The notes under the pieces are model-generated. The model ran no database searches. It was not told the DNA's origin and saw only the letters and a list, made by a program, of their open reading frames with translations. Shown here piece by piece: positions 24,101 through 35,930 of a DNA stretch of 64,000 nt. Location of the stretch: contig JAWUZG010000001.1 of NCBI GenBank assembly GCA_036785705.1, forward strand, positions 310,001 to 374,000, in the 5' to 3' direction. Position 1 is the first letter of the stretch. Every line of letters begins with the position of its first letter. Source of the DNA: Acanthornis magna (taxonomy: Eukaryota; Chordata; Aves; Passeriformes; Acanthizidae). The position numbers were made by a program, and so were the translations under genes.

Positions 24101-25211
24101 GCTCAGGCCACTCACGTTTATCCAGGTGGGAAAGCCCACCTGGGATGTGCTGATCCTGATCAATAATCCTTCAGCACGGTGGGTTTGTGGGCTTGGAAGA
24201 GACAACAAGGAGTCCAAGGCTGGCAAATTTTTTGTCACTGCTGAGTTGAGAAAAGGCTGCTGAGCTCTGACTTACAGAAACCAACGATCCTCTGCATCAC
24301 CTGGGAGCAGAGGAGCTGAAAGAGAGGCTCTGGGAAAAGAAGATTTAGTTTTCAGACTGAGCAGGTCTGAGGAAAGAACCTCTGGGAGCCATCTGAGCTG
24401 GGCTCTGCTATTTACTGTGCATTTCTCGTCTCACTAACACAACTCATAAGGCTGGAATGTGTAGTAGCCCGAGAGAGAGCATGTTTTCATTGTATATGAA
24501 AGCATAACAAAAGCAAAGCTCGCTCCCAGAGAGCTTTAGAGACTTAGAAAAAAATGCTGTTCATATTTGAGAAGACAGAAGAAGGCTGAAAAAGAAAATA
24601 ATGGCACACCCAGGAGTACATAGTAAGTAGAAGGAGGTAGGAGATGAACTCAGGTATTCTGGGCAGCCTCTTGCTTTGTCCTCTTGCCCTCTCTGATGGC
24701 AGAATCAAAAGCTGGAGAAAGGGAAGGACAGGCACACGGCAAAAACAGGCAGATGTGATTTTTAGGAAGGACACCTGTTTGCAGGAGCAGCAGATTTCCT
24801 TATCTCATCAGTGCTTCTGTTCTCTGAGCATAATTATTCACTGCCTCCTTCCACCACCAGTATCAAAAGCAGCAGAAAGGCACTGATCCTCGTTTTCTGT
24901 GCTTCCCCTCTCCATCCATTTTCCCCTGACGTTTGCTGTGGGCATGGAGTGTGCAGTGCAGTCACAGAGCAATGGTGCTCCGTGATGAACAGCATTTCCT
25001 CCTGTGACGTGCTTGCTCTGCCAAAGAGCCAGCCCCGAATTGGGCAAGGAGCAACAAAGAGCCCATAAAGGAGAGAATTTATCCCTTTCCCAGACACATC
25101 CATGAAAGCAACTTATCTCTCCCTTCATCCACCCAGGGCCAGGATGTGGCTCTTATCTGCCTGTAGCCCAGACAGAGTGAGCATGTTGCCCTTTAAGGTC
25201 AACCTGGTGGG
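21119..25211. other. Unique non-coding sequence, apart from a CR1 tail at 22911
   Basis: ORFs of up to 122 codons (for example 21550-21918 and 23520-23879, both plus) have no recognisable domain, no neighbouring splice evidence and ordinary composition. Nothing else was seen. Confidence 0.5.
22911..22984 (+). mobile_element. CR1 LINE 3' tail fragment
   Basis: GTGGTGCTGGGTTAACACTT, GGACATGATGGTCTTAGAGG and ATTCTATGATTTGATGA form the end of the TTTTCCAACC-type CR1, here with an altered TTATTAAAACTAA stretch. Confidence 0.75.
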
Positions 25212-25236
25212 AAAAAAAAAAAAAAAAAAAAAAAAA
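25212..25236 (+). repeat. Poly(A) tract, 25 bases
   Basis: An uninterrupted A25 followed by GGGAGAAG. No upstream AATAAA, open frame or flanking duplication marks it as the tail of a retroposed transcript, so it is annotated as a homopolymer. Confidence 0.95.
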
Positions 25237-25394
25237 GGGAGAAGAAGTAGCATTTTTAAGCTTTGTTTTTTTCCTAGCAGCTTGGGTGTGATGCCATGCC
25301 TGTGCTCACGGCAGTCCCTGGGAATGGGACCTGGGCCTGTTTTTTTGGGCTCCTCTTGGAGCTTCTGTCCCTGATGTTTGAGCTCCATTTGATC

Positions 25395-25845
25395 AGAGTG
25401 AGCCCAGAGGAGGCCACAGAGATGCTCAGAGGGCTGGAGCATCTCTGCTAGGAGGGGAAGCTGAGGGCATTGGGGTCTTTCAGCCTGGAGAAGAGAAGGC
25501 TTTGGGGAGAGATTATTGCAGCTTTTCAGTACCTGAAGGGGGTTAAGAGATGGAACAAGACTTTTTACAAGGGCGTGTAGGGACAAGACAAGGGACAAGA
25601 GTTTTAAACTAAAAAGGGAAGATTTTAATTGAATATTAGGAAGAAATTCTTCCCTGTGAGGGTGGGGAGTCCCTGGAATGGATTTCCCAGAGAAGCTGTG
25701 GCTGCCCCTGGATCCCTGGAAATGTCCCAGGCCAGGCTGGACAGGGCTTGGAGAAGCCTGGGACAGTGGAAAGTGTCCCTGCTATGGCAGGGGTGGAATG
25801 GGATGACCTTTAATGTCCCTTCCACAGCAAATCATGCTCTGATTC
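25395..25845 (+). mobile_element. CR1 LINE 3' fragment, about 450 bp
   Basis: GAGCCCAGAGGAGGCCACAG, CAGCCTGGAGAAGAGAAGGC, TTAGGAAGAAATTCTTCCCT, AGAAGCTGTGGCTGCCCCTG and CCAGGCCAGGCTGGACAGGG occur in order with a terminal CCTTCCACAGCAAATCATGC. It is near full length for the 3' portion usually retained. Confidence 0.92.
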
Positions 25846-26339
25846 CCTGGGTTTATGCACAGGGAGCTGGACAATGCAGTCAGTGGACAATTGGTATTAC
25901 ACAACCTCTACCACCAGAAAACTCTGTAGTGGGTGAGGTGAATCACATTCCTACCAATCCTGGCTCTCAGTCCCCAGCTCAGGAGTGGCCTCGGGCACAA
26001 AAAATGCCCAGTTCAACTGGGGTGAATCCACTCTCAGAGCTCAGCCCGATGAATCCCACCCTGGTGACTCAGAGAGAAGGAATTGCATTAATACAGGCAT
26101 GGGTGATGAAGTATTTCCTTTCATTTCTCTTCCAGTCTGACTCCTGGTCATTTTTTGCTGGATGCTTCTTGGTTCCTGTGTTATGAATAATAGTGAGTAA
26201 CCACTTCCTACTCACCTTCTCCATTCCTCCCCACTGCTCGTCATTCTAAAATGTGATTTTAGAAAAGAAACTGGAATGATTCCACACAAAAGATGTGGAT
26301 ACACTGCAGATTTAAGCAGCCCCGTGCTGTTATTCTCTG

Positions 26340-26900
26340 TTTTGTTCACTATTCCCTTCCAGTAATTCCTGACATTGTTCCCCTGGGCTCTGATGCCAAG
26401 ATCTCTTTTCTGAGTGGAAATAGCTACCCCAGAGACCATCGCTGTGTACAAATGTTTAGAGCTGCATTTCCCACGTGTGCATTACTTTGCATTTACTAGC
26501 ACTCAGTTTCACCTGTCTCTTTGTTGTCCTGTGTTGAGATGATCCTACAACTCCTGATGGGAATATTAGTTTCAATTACCATGAATAATTCTGTGTCATC
26601 AGCAAATTTCACCACTCTTTCATTGTCAGTCTTTTCCAAATCATTTACAAGTGTGTTCAAGAGCACAGTTCCCAGTGGAAAAGCCTGCAGGACTCTCCTG
26701 GCAATGTTTTCCATCATCAAAACCAATAAATTCTTTGTTTCCTACCTTTTAATAAATTAATAATCTACAAGAATAATTAACTCCACAACTTCATTTTTTG
26801 ACTCCTCTGTCGAAAGACCATGCTGACAACTGTCCCATCACCAGCTGGGTGATTTTACCACATGGTCACAAAGTCCTCCAAAACCGTTTGATTTGTGGGG
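26340..26900 (-). pseudogene. Decayed LINE (CR1/L2-type) reverse-transcriptase fragment
   Basis: On the minus strand, 26726-26496 keeps an open stretch that reads like the palm of a non-LTR reverse transcriptase: a degraded PQG-like turn (FPLGTVL), LVNDLE, then VKFADDTEL. The FADD box is the catalytic aspartate motif of CR1-type elements (26606-26595). The flanking plus-strand text, with CATTACTTTGCATTTACTAG and a TGTCATCAGCAAATTTCACC segment, also resembles the reverse complement of old amniote CR1 elements. It has lost long frames and both ends, and its total extent may reach beyond 27000. It is far older than the short CR1 tails elsewhere in the window. Confidence 0.75.
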
Positions 26901-26999
26901 ATTAATTTCTCTAAAAGAAGTGTTGCCTTTTCTCCAACGTGTTTCATTTAGCCCTGGGACCGTGGATGCTGTTCCTGCCTGCAGACCCCACCAGTGATT

Positions 27000-28016
27000 T
27001 TAGTTCAGATGTCAGCATCAATTTCCCAGGTCCTTCATGGTGCCCTTCTCAGGAATTCCCAGCACAATTGCTATTTTACATTCCCCTGCAGCTAAGTCTG
27101 ATTGAAGTGACAAGCTGCACGCCACGATTAGTAAAACAGTAGTTTTGTGTCTCCATCCCCCCAGAACTCTTGAATCATGTTTCCTTTCTTTTCATTGATT
27201 TTTTTTATAATTTATTTCACTAACCCTTCTGTTAGGGATCATTCCTGTGATTGACTCACTCCCTCTTCTTCCCCAAGATAAATGTTGGTGCAGGAACCAT
27301 CTGAAATTGCTCCACATTTAACAGGATTGGAAGAATTCATCAAACCTTTCTGCTGCACCAACTCTTCCTTGCACATCTCCTTTACTCCACTTATAAATCT
27401 CACAGAGTTCCAGACAGATTCTTGTCCCAATAAATTGGAGTGAGGTTTTATTGATATTTGATCCCTTTAGTAAAATGTTTCTTCAAAACTTGTTGGCATA
27501 ATTTATTGATGTTTCATGTTAAACTTTCAGACATTGAGTTTTTTTCTGTTCCTCATTTCTCATTTAGATCTTTTAAAGGATTTTGTTTTGCTTCAATCAC
27601 TTTTAATCTTTTACTTGCCACTTATTTATCTAGGTTTAGTCTTTTTTGTCAAAATCTTTTTAATACATGATATATATTTCTCCTCTGAGCATCCAATTTG
27701 TTGCCTTCAAAGCATTTACTCTGCCATATATAAGAATTTTGCAATTTATTCCATTTTTTATAGTTTCTTTTTGAAATTTTCCCCCTTTTTGACTAGCTTA
27801 AACCCCTGTTGGGGCATAAAGTTTCATTAATGGACTTTTTCTCTTTTCCTCCCTTGCAAGCATTTGAGTTTATGTACATTATGTTCACTGCCACAGAACA
27901 GTGCCTTTAGAAGCTGCTGGAATTCCCAGGCTTCAGGAACAAGGAAATAAAATCTGGTTCCTCCTGTATCATGCCATTCTTTGCATAGTTTTGGGGTTTT
28001 TTTAACCACTTTTATA
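27000..28016. other. A/T-rich non-coding sequence next to the LINE relic
   Basis: May include further decayed parts of the minus-strand LINE at 26340-26900. No motif is clear enough to extend the call. Confidence 0.4.
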
Positions 28017-28335
28017 CCTTTGGTAGAGAGCAGAAAAACGAGAGGTGAGAGTACACTGAGGATGACCCATCATTTAATCACAGCTTGATTATAATCAGAG
28101 TTCATTTCAAACTTAGATTTTCTTCTACAAGACCTCCTCTAGTCCAACTTTTTACCTCTCTAAGGAGATTCCTTTGGTAGAGAGCAGAAAAACTTGATCT
28201 CTGTGAGGTGAGAGTACACTGAGGATGACCCATCATTTAATCATAGCCTGATTATAATCAGAGTTCATTTCAAACTTAGATTTTCTTCTACAAGACCTCC
28301 TCTAGTCCAACTTTTTGCCTCTCTAAGGAGACTCC
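28017..28335 (+). repeat. 154-bp tandem duplication
   Basis: CCTTTGGTAGAGAGCAGAAA starts at 28017 and at 28171, and the two units match almost base for base through TCTTCTACAAGACCTCCTCT to CTCTCTAAGGAGA. The second unit has ~10 extra bases (TTGATCTCTG region). High identity suggests a recent event, or an assembly duplication. No coding content. Confidence 0.93.
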
Positions 28336-29130
28336 AAAGCTGTAGCAATAATCAGTCCCGCCCATGGTGAAGAATTACACCTTAAAACCAGACAGATTTT
28401 CTTTTTCTGAATTTTTTTAGCTTTTCTCTTGCCATCTCACTGTTCACCTTTGTCTTCTCCAAGCGAAGTCCATCTCCTGCGGCAGCCTCACATCTGCCCA
28501 TCCAGTCCTCACCTCTCCAATCTCTACACAGACATGTGAGACCATGTCACAAGCCCTGCTTCAGTACAGGTAGGTGACACCAGCTGCTCTTGCCTCTCAG
28601 CTCATCCCACAAGTCAAAGAAGTTGTCCAAACTCAGCCTGTTCTTGGTAAATCACATTTATAATCCCCTTTTTTCACTTTCCGTGCTTGTAAATAGCTCC
28701 CAGGGGGACTTATTATTTTCCCAAGGTCTGAAGAAAAGTTGACCAGATTTAAGTTGCTCAGATCCTTTTAGCTGTCCCTTCGAAGCTGAGTGGGATATTT
28801 GCCTTTTCCCATCAGGAGCTGCCGCAGTCATTCCGACATTGGTCAGCTCCATCTCCTCACTCTCTGCTCTCCTGCAGACTTGTGACTGCCTACAAATGTT
28901 CCTGATTTAATCCTCCTCTGCTCTAAGTGGTGTCTCTCTTCCCCTGCCACAAGGCAATGGATCTGGGAATTTTTGGAGATGTTTCCAGGAAATACTGAAG
29001 CTTAGAAAGCACTTGGTTATTTCCATATAAAGTGTCCTGCACAGCTTTGTGGCAACAGAGAAAGCAGCTGCCTCTGTGACCTTTTCCTGGAGCTCTTTCA
29101 ATCAGAGACACATTTTTAAGGGTGGCTTTT

Positions 29131-29168
29131 CATCATCATCAGAGCTATGGGATACCTGATGATGATAT
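29131..29168 (+). repeat. Short inverted repeat (ATCATCATCAG arms)
   Basis: ATCATCATCAG and CTGATGATGAT flank a 13-14-base spacer, giving an 11-bp hairpin stem. The arms are low-complexity trinucleotides, so it may be coincidental. Confidence 0.6.
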
Positions 29169-29305
29169 CAGCTGCTTGTTTTGGAGCTAAATCTTGTTTT
29201 TCTCCGCATGTTGTGCAGGGCTCTGCGCTCAGTAAATGCTAACCCTTCCCACAGATGTCGGATATCAGCAGAGCTGTGATTAGAGAGCCCTTCTGACAGG
29301 TCAGC

Positions 29306-29595
29306 TGTTGCTTTGATTTTCTGATATTCGTGGAGATTCGCAGAAGCTCGCAGGGAAGTCAGGCAGGCAGCTCACAAGATGGCGAAAAGAGAAACTTTAT
29401 TTACAAAAACTTCTTTATATATTCATTAATAATCTAATAATTATTGGTCGACAGTTTTTCCACCCCCTATAATGATCGGTTACAACTCTAGAGCATCCAG
29501 TACCAAAACAAAGAGATTAGAAAAGCACAAGAATGCAACTTATCTCTATTCTCCATGAGAAAGAAGAGAAAGATTTTTAAAACAGTGCAACTACA
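29306..29595 (-). mobile_element. Solo LTR of the same endogenous retrovirus family, copy B, inverted
   Basis: A 290-bp reverse-complement copy of the LTR at 7593-7880, with TG...CA ends and its own perfect 6-bp target duplication GTCAGC (29300-29305 and 29596-29601). By my alignment it differs from copy A by 13 substitutions and two single-base indels, and all 13 substitutions are transitions. Different target sites show that the two copies are independent insertions. No retroviral internal sequence flanks it. Confidence 0.9.
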
Positions 29596-30465
29596 GTCAG
29601 CCAGCTCTAATATTGTTGAGGAAGAGGATGCTCTTCGTCACTGCTGCAGGACAAGGACTCATCCCTCTGTTACCACTAACCCACAGCTCAGGATTAAAAT
29701 CCAAATTTAAATCCCTGAAAAGCTGGGCTGCAGGAGAGGATGAAGGAGTGTTCCTGCAGTCCATCCTGTTTGTTGTTTTTGCAGGATCGGATCCTGGCTC
29801 TGGTGTGGCTCAGTCTCTGCTCCTGATTTGCGCTGTACCCCAAAGCAGAGCCCAGCCCTGGGTTTGCCCAGGGGGAGTTGGAGGAGGTTGGGTGACACCT
29901 CCTTGCTCAGAGAGCCATGTCCGGAGCTCCTGAGCTCCCCTGCTAATTAGAACACAGGTTCATTTGTAATCTCTTCCTCTTCCCACACTGCCAAACTCTT
30001 TCCTTTCCCCCTGCCCCACTGTCCCTTAAATCCAGCTCTCTCTTGTTGCTCTGGTCAGAATCCACACTGAAACCTGATTTTCATTTCTCTGCCTTCCCAA
30101 GTGCTAGCTTCCCTCCCCTCCCTCTCCTCCCCATAATTTACCTTCTCTTCGCCCCCTTCATTGACCCAGATGGGATTTCACATTTAAACAAAGTTCCACC
30201 ACGTACCATTTCCCCTGATAAGCAGCCTGGGTCCCAGAGTGATTCAGCCCTGTGGCACGCAGGTAATTTCTCCATCTCCCTCCCATGGCATTCCTCCCCA
30301 GTGCCTGCCTCTGAGAGATTCCCACGTTCTGGATGTCTGTGCCTGCCCCAGGTGACTGATAATCTGTTTGCGGTGCACAGAGATGCAATGCACGGATTTA
30401 ATAGAAGTCTTCATGGCAGCTCTGTCTTGAAAAGCTCAAATTGTCCTCATTAGCAGAAAAAGTGT

Positions 30466-30625
30466 TGAACATTCCAGGGGTGGGGCACACAGCTTCTCTG
30501 GGCAACCTGTTCCAGTGTCTAACCATCCTCAGAGGGAACAATTTCTTCCTAATATCCCATCTAAATCCCTCCTCTTTCAGTTCAAAGCCATTCCCCCTTG
30601 TCTATCACTACATGTGTTTTTAAAC
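30466..30625 (-). mobile_element. CR1 LINE fragment lacking the 3' tail
   Basis: CTTCTCTGGGCAACCTGTTC, AATTTCTTCCTAATATCCCA, CTCTTTCAGTTCAAAGCCAT and CCCCCTTGTCTATCACTACA are reverse-complement CR1 blocks. The GGGTTGGAAGG end is missing. Confidence 0.88.
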
Positions 30626-30655
30626 CATATCACAAAGTGCCACATCTTGTATTTT

Positions 30656-30795
30656 TGAGCAAGGATTCCACCCCATCCCCAGGCAGCCTGTTCCAGTTCT
30701 TAATCACTTTTCCAGGGAAAAAACTTCTCATAATACCCAACCTGAACCTCCCCTGGTGCAGCTTGAGGCCATAAGTCTGTCCCATAACTGCACAT
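30656..30795 (-). mobile_element. Second, diverged CR1 LINE fragment
   Basis: CCAGGCAGCCTGTTCCAGTT, AAACTTCTCATAATACCCAA and CCTGAACCTCCCCTGGTGCA repeat the same portion of CR1 as the neighbour at 30466, but from a different subfamily. It is therefore a separate insertion, not a continuation. Confidence 0.8.
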
Positions 30796-32900
30796 CCATT
30801 TTCGCTGATGAATTTAGAAGATTTCTCAAAATTTTTTTGAGCTGCCTCATCTCTTGAGCGAGTGGTTGAGATGGGTCAGAATCACACCGTGAAGGACCTG
30901 CCAACACAGACAGGCATCACCACAGAGAGAACTGCAGCTTTTTTCCCACCCCAAACATATGTTCCTCTTGTTGCCATAGCTGGAATCAGCTTTTTGGAGA
31001 GCCGGGGCGAAGCGTCCCAAAATAAGTAATAATTCACTCCCCAGATCTGATGGGTTTGCGTCAGGATTACGAAGGCAAAATCCGAGACAGTAACAAATCT
31101 ATGGAGTAATGGAGCGCTGATAAAAGGGAAGAGGGAGGAGGATCACATTCCTCACGGCCCAGCAGCTGACAGTGCAGAGGGAATAAGAACATTTAGTGCT
31201 CTGCACACCAAGTCCTCAGCCCAGCAAAGGGTGGGAGCCTTATCAGCTGGACAGGGATTTCGTACCTCCCTGAGCACCTCTGAGGTGTGATCCCCACCCC
31301 AGGTTTGGTTCTGCTTTGCATTTCTCAGCTGGGCACTTACCCATCCCAAAAAACCCCATTGGATGGGCTAAATTAACTTTTTTTGCTTCCAAAAATAGAA
31401 CCTTGGGGTTCACTCACAAGTGATAGCGAATGTAATTGTCCATTTTCCTTCTCCTTTTTCATTCTGCTACCACAATGTCCAAAAATGTGTCTTTTCTTTT
31501 TTCCCCTTTTTTTCTGCTTTGAACGCTGACAGTTTCCCTTTTTTTTCCAGTTGCCTAAGTCAAGCTGCGTGTGAAGAGGGGTCAAAAATGTGCTTATTAT
31601 AGGTTTTTCTGCAGGCTGGCAGATCAAGATGGTCCAATCTAATTGTAGAGAAACATCCTCCTCCAGACCGAGTTGTGCTGGCAAGGGTCCTGACGGAGGA
31701 CCACAGAGAATTGCTCAGAGAAATGCTGTCAAACAGGAAACTAAACCCTATAAATGAATAAATAAATAAGTCAGAGATGTTGAAAAAAAATTTTTTATTC
31801 ATTTTCAAGCCCGAATATTGAAGTGTTAAATTACAAACCTGGCTGTGATTTAAGCTGACCTTTCTTAGGAGCTTGCAAGGTGAAGCAAAAAAAAGCCACC
31901 TGATTTGAAATGTTTCATTTTAAGACAAACCCAAAGTGGTGACTCAAGCTGATATGATTTTTTCTTGCTTTTCTATTTCTGTGAAGGAAAAAAAAAAGGA
32001 AAAAAAAAAGTTTTAGTTCAACCAATATTCATATTTTGATTTTCGACTGACTATATTTTCTGAGAAGAGCTTCTGAGCCAAAAAATTTCACCAGATGAAG
32101 ATGTAACACCCATTCTGACTCTGTGAAGCAGCTGATAACCACCAGGCACTGTTTCTCTGCTCTTATGGAGGTCACCTACATTTAGATAGGTATTTCTGGC
32201 AAATATCTGTGAAAATGGGAGACCACAATTCCCTGCACCAACAGCAAAGTCAGAAATCCCTCCCAAGTTCCTGTGACATCCAGGAAAGGACCTTGAAAAT
32301 GAAGATGAGCTTTTGATCCAACTAAAGAGCCTGAGTGAACTCCCAAAGAGCAGATATCCTTCTTTCTTTGGAATTTATTTCCCATCTGACTCTACTTATT
32401 AACTTTATTTCTAACCAGCAAATCTCATAAGCTGACTCCCTTCATGCCCTGAAGATGCACTAAAAATTGTGCATGAAAGATGCACTGAAATTTTTCCAAG
32501 AGGAAACTTAGAGCAATTCTCACATCCCAGCTCGGCCAGGTCCAGCTGCAAACATGAAGTGATTTTCAGATGACACTTCAGAAAGAAAACCAGGTTCAGC
32601 AAAATGAGTTTGTGCCCAGCCTGGTTACCTCCATGCACACTTTTGAGCAACTGAGCCAGAGCTGTGGGATCACAATTGGGAATCTGTTTAAATTTTACAC
32701 TGCAAATCTGTCTTGAGGGCAGGACAGTCATGATGGTGTCACCAATCCCTGAATGATAATAAATCATGGTCAAGTGTCCCTCGGTGCCTTTTGAAAACAG
32801 GATGGTCTGAATGAATACTTTAAAATATTTACCCCTTGTGGAGGAAAAGCTTAGTCTGAAGCACTACAGGGGAAGATACAATGACATATTTGGGAAAAGA
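30796..32900. other. Unique non-coding sequence
   Basis: No recognised element. The segment 30980-31120 is CpG-containing and free of simple repeats, unlike its surroundings, and could be a regulatory element (inference only). Confidence 0.45.
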
Positions 32901-32977
32901 TTATTAGATGATTTTTAAGATCCACGAGGTGATATTTAGGGTCCCTTCCAACCCAAAGCATTCTCTGGCTCTGTGAA
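32901..32977 (+). mobile_element. CR1 LINE 3' tail fragment
   Basis: TTAGATGATTTTTAAGATCC and GGGTCCCTTCCAACCCAAAG plus ATTCTCTGGCTCTGTGA. About 20 bp inserted between the two blocks look like a small duplication. Confidence 0.8.
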
Positions 32978-33450
32978 AAAATGGTGTCTGCCCTCACTTT
33001 CACTCCCCAGACTGGTGCAGAGGCACAGAGACACTGTGCTATTTGCCTGGAGGAAGCACAACACCAGTGACTATTTGCTTTACCTTTGTGCAAACAAAAC
33101 GTGGATTCTTGCTCCGAAGCTGATTCTCGGTCGCTTTTTGCACCCACCTCACACACAGAGTAGATCCAGTCCCTGCCTCACGCATCAGCACGGAGATAAT
33201 AAGGTGGGAGGTGCTTTGTGATGGCCACAGAGAAATCCCAAAGCCCTTGGGCTCAGCTTTCTGCACCTGATGGCTCGCAGGGTGCTCCAGCAGAGAGCCA
33301 GGTCGCTGCAGAGCTTGCCAACAACGCTTGGCACGGGAATGTGGTGCTGATCACACCCTGGGAGCTTCCTGCAGCCGCTGGCACAGAGTCAGCCCCCTGT
33401 GCCAGGGCAGCTCCGTGAATCTTGGCCCTCAAATCCTCCGTTTCCCTCAC

Positions 33451-33530
33451 TTAGAACCACAGACTGGTTTGGGTTGGAAGGGAGATCAAAGCCCATCTCA
33501 CTCCTGCCCTTCTGCCATGGGTGGTTTTGC
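33451..33530 (-). mobile_element. CR1 LINE 3' tail fragment
   Basis: TTAGAACCACAGACTGGTTT, GGGTTGGAAGGGAGATCAAA and CTTCTGCCATGGG. Only the terminal ~80 bp are recognisable. Confidence 0.85.
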
Positions 33531-34489
33531 TGTGCTTCTCCCACTCCGGGTCAGCAAATCGGGAAGCATTCTGGTCATCTGAAGACTCAATGTCCCCATG
33601 ATCAATGTGGACCTTTAATTTTCACATGTTCTTGTCCTAGGAAGGGCATCTTTTCAATTTATCCAGAAAGAAAACTCCAGTGACCACCTCTTAGTTGGAA
33701 ACTTCTTTCAAGTAGCTCCACTGAAACAAAGGTTTCACTTAACAATGCATTTCCTTATGTTCTTTAACTCCCAAGAGCATGGGAGCTTATAATCAAAATC
33801 CTGGCTAAACAGAAGTTTATTTTAAATGGAAATATCTATAGAAATTGTCAAGAAGGATGTTCCGTCAAACGTCACCGCTCCTGCCAAAAATACATCTCGA
33901 CTGGCATTGTATGATGGCCTCAAACCCACGGAAAGCTCCTTGAGGATAAACAATGCACTCCACTGCACTTCCAGGCTGTCGGACAGATGGTGACACAGGA
34001 GCTGTTAGCTATGGGTGAAGGAAAAAATCAAAGGTCCTGAGAACTGAAGACAATTGACGTGCTGGAATGTGTTGTAAGATAAAATATCTCAATTCCAGTG
34101 CTTTAGCAGAATTCTGCCTGGTCCCACTCCGCACTGCACATTCAGGATCTGACTTCTGTCACATTTTGTCAATGAAGTTCTGTGTGCACAGCAAGAGCTT
34201 CGGAGGAGGAATGCTCTGGGAAATGTCTCCAGTGGCTCAGATGATCTCTGCAGTCCCATTGCACAACTGGTGCAGCCTCAGCTCTAACCTGGGCAATGCT
34301 TCCTAGCCAGGGATATGCAATTTCCTGCCAAGCCTCTTTGGTTTATAATTCCCGAGGTTGGTTGGATGAGTTTTGATGGGTTTGAAATTTTGGGGGTGGT
34401 AGTTTTGCTTGCAAGCGGTTCAGAATTCAAAATGTGATGTTCTGTTTGGCCATGAAAGCCACATGGTGTCATTTAGGTGCTCAGAGGGA

Positions 34490-34843
34490 CTGGAACATGA
34501 CCTTTAAGCAGCTGAAAGCAGCCTAGAAAAAAGATGGAAAGGGACATTTACAAGAGCATGGAGTGACAGGAGAAGGGGAATGAAATTCAAACTGAAAGAG
34601 AGTGGGTTTAGACTGTATATTAGGAAAAAATCTTTTCTCTGAGGGTGGGGAGACACTAGAACAAGGTGCCCAGAGAAGCTGTGGCTGCCCCTGGATCCCT
34701 GGAAGTGTCCAAGGCCAGGCTGGACAGGGCTTGGAGCAACCTGGGACAGTGGAAGGTGTCCCTGCTAATGGCAGGGAATGGAAATGGATTATCTTTAAAG
34801 TCCCTTCCAACCCAAACCGTTCTGGGATTTTGTGATTCTATTA
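34490..34843 (+). mobile_element. CR1 LINE 3' fragment, about 350 bp
   Basis: TATTAGGAAAAAATCTTTTC, AGAAGCTGTGGCTGCCCCTG, GTCCAAGGCCAGGCTGGACA, TGGGACAGTGGAAGGTGTCC and CCCTTCCAACCCAAACCGTT with TTTTGTGATTCTATT. Well preserved; ORFs here on both strands belong to it. Confidence 0.94.
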
Positions 34844-35449
34844 AAATAAATGCCCAGTGCAAGTGCATAGCTACATAGACATGGAATTTTTGCCCCCATG
34901 ACTGGAATTTTCCTTCTGGTGATAAATAGACATCACATCAATAACAGGTATCACACCCCACTGGATGAGTTTTGAAGCACGTTGCTGTTCTGACCTAATC
35001 AGTAGTGTCCAATTTCCTGACCCAACAGCCTTTTGGTTTAGGATCCACAATGGCAAAACTCTGACTGTGACACATTACCTTTCCTCAGGAGGAGGGTTTG
35101 AAAAAGAACCTTATTTGCCATAGTTCATCTCCATCATTCAAGATGACTTTCAGCGCCACAAGTACTCCGGGAATATTAAGATTTCCTTGTCTGGTGTCCA
35201 TTAATTTCAGTGATGTTTCTAATTTAAGCCTAGAGAGAGAGTCTTCAATGACAGTGAGTTACCCAACCACAAGCAGATGATTTAAGAGCAGATGCAACGA
35301 TCTTGTTCTCAGAAGTTTCCTCTCAGTCTGCCTGGATGGTGAGTTCAAGATATCCTACAGGATGCCAGCAGATAAGCTCTTCCTGTGGCTGGAATCAAAA
35401 TATGCCCTAAAATTCTGCCCGTGACACAAAACATGTTTGGGGTGATGTC

Positions 35450-35673
35450 TTTAAACTGACAGAGAGCAGGTCGAGACTGGATATTACGAAGAAATTCTTC
35501 CCTGTGAGGGTGGTGAGGCCCTGGCACAGGTGCCAGAGAAGCTGTGGTTGCCCCTGGATCCTGGGAAATGTCCAAGGCCAGGCTGGACAGGGCTTGGAGA
35601 AACCTGGGACAGTGGAAGGTGTCCCTGCCCTTGGGTGCTGTGTAGGGTCCCTTCTAATCCAAACCCCTCTGTG
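35450..35673 (+). mobile_element. CR1 LINE 3' fragment
   Basis: ACTGGATATTACGAAGAAAT, TCTTCCCTGTGAGGGTGGTG, CTGGCACAGGTGCCAGAGAA and GTCCAAGGCCAGGCTGGACA end in CCCTTCTAATCCAAACCCCT. The segment carrying the usual GAATGAGATGATC is replaced by a shorter sequence. Confidence 0.92.
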
Positions 35674-35762
35674 ATTTTTTCTGTTTTTAAACTCCCGTCA
35701 TGGTCAGCGGAGACTGAGGACTCAACTCAGCTGAGCTCTGGCACCAGCTGAGATGCTCTAAG

Positions 35763-35930
35763 ATATCACAGAATATCCTGAGAGGGAAGGGATCCCCTTG
35801 GATCATCAAAGTCCAACTCCTGGCCCTGCACAGGACACCTGAAGGATCCCACCCTGGGCCTGAGAGTCCTCCCTGTGGGATCTAGAGATAAAACATCTAT
35901 CAGACACCTCACAGAGCTGCTCAGATGATC
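35763..35930 (-). mobile_element. CR1 LINE 3' fragment (ACTCAGGATATTC subfamily)
   Basis: ATATCACAGAATATCCTGAG, GGATCATCAAAGTCCAACTC and CTGGCCCTGCACAGGACACC match, inverted, the subfamily at 13156. It lies 90 bp from the CR1 at 35450, tail to tail. Confidence 0.85.

Noticed and set aside
25195..25260. A25 tract as the tail of a processed pseudogene
   Set aside because: No cDNA-like sequence, poly(A) signal or flanking duplication upstream; read as a homopolymer.
7587..29601. The two LTRs as the ends of one 22-kb provirus
   Set aside because: They are in opposite orientation and have different target duplications (AAAGGA and GTCAGC), so they are independent solo LTRs.
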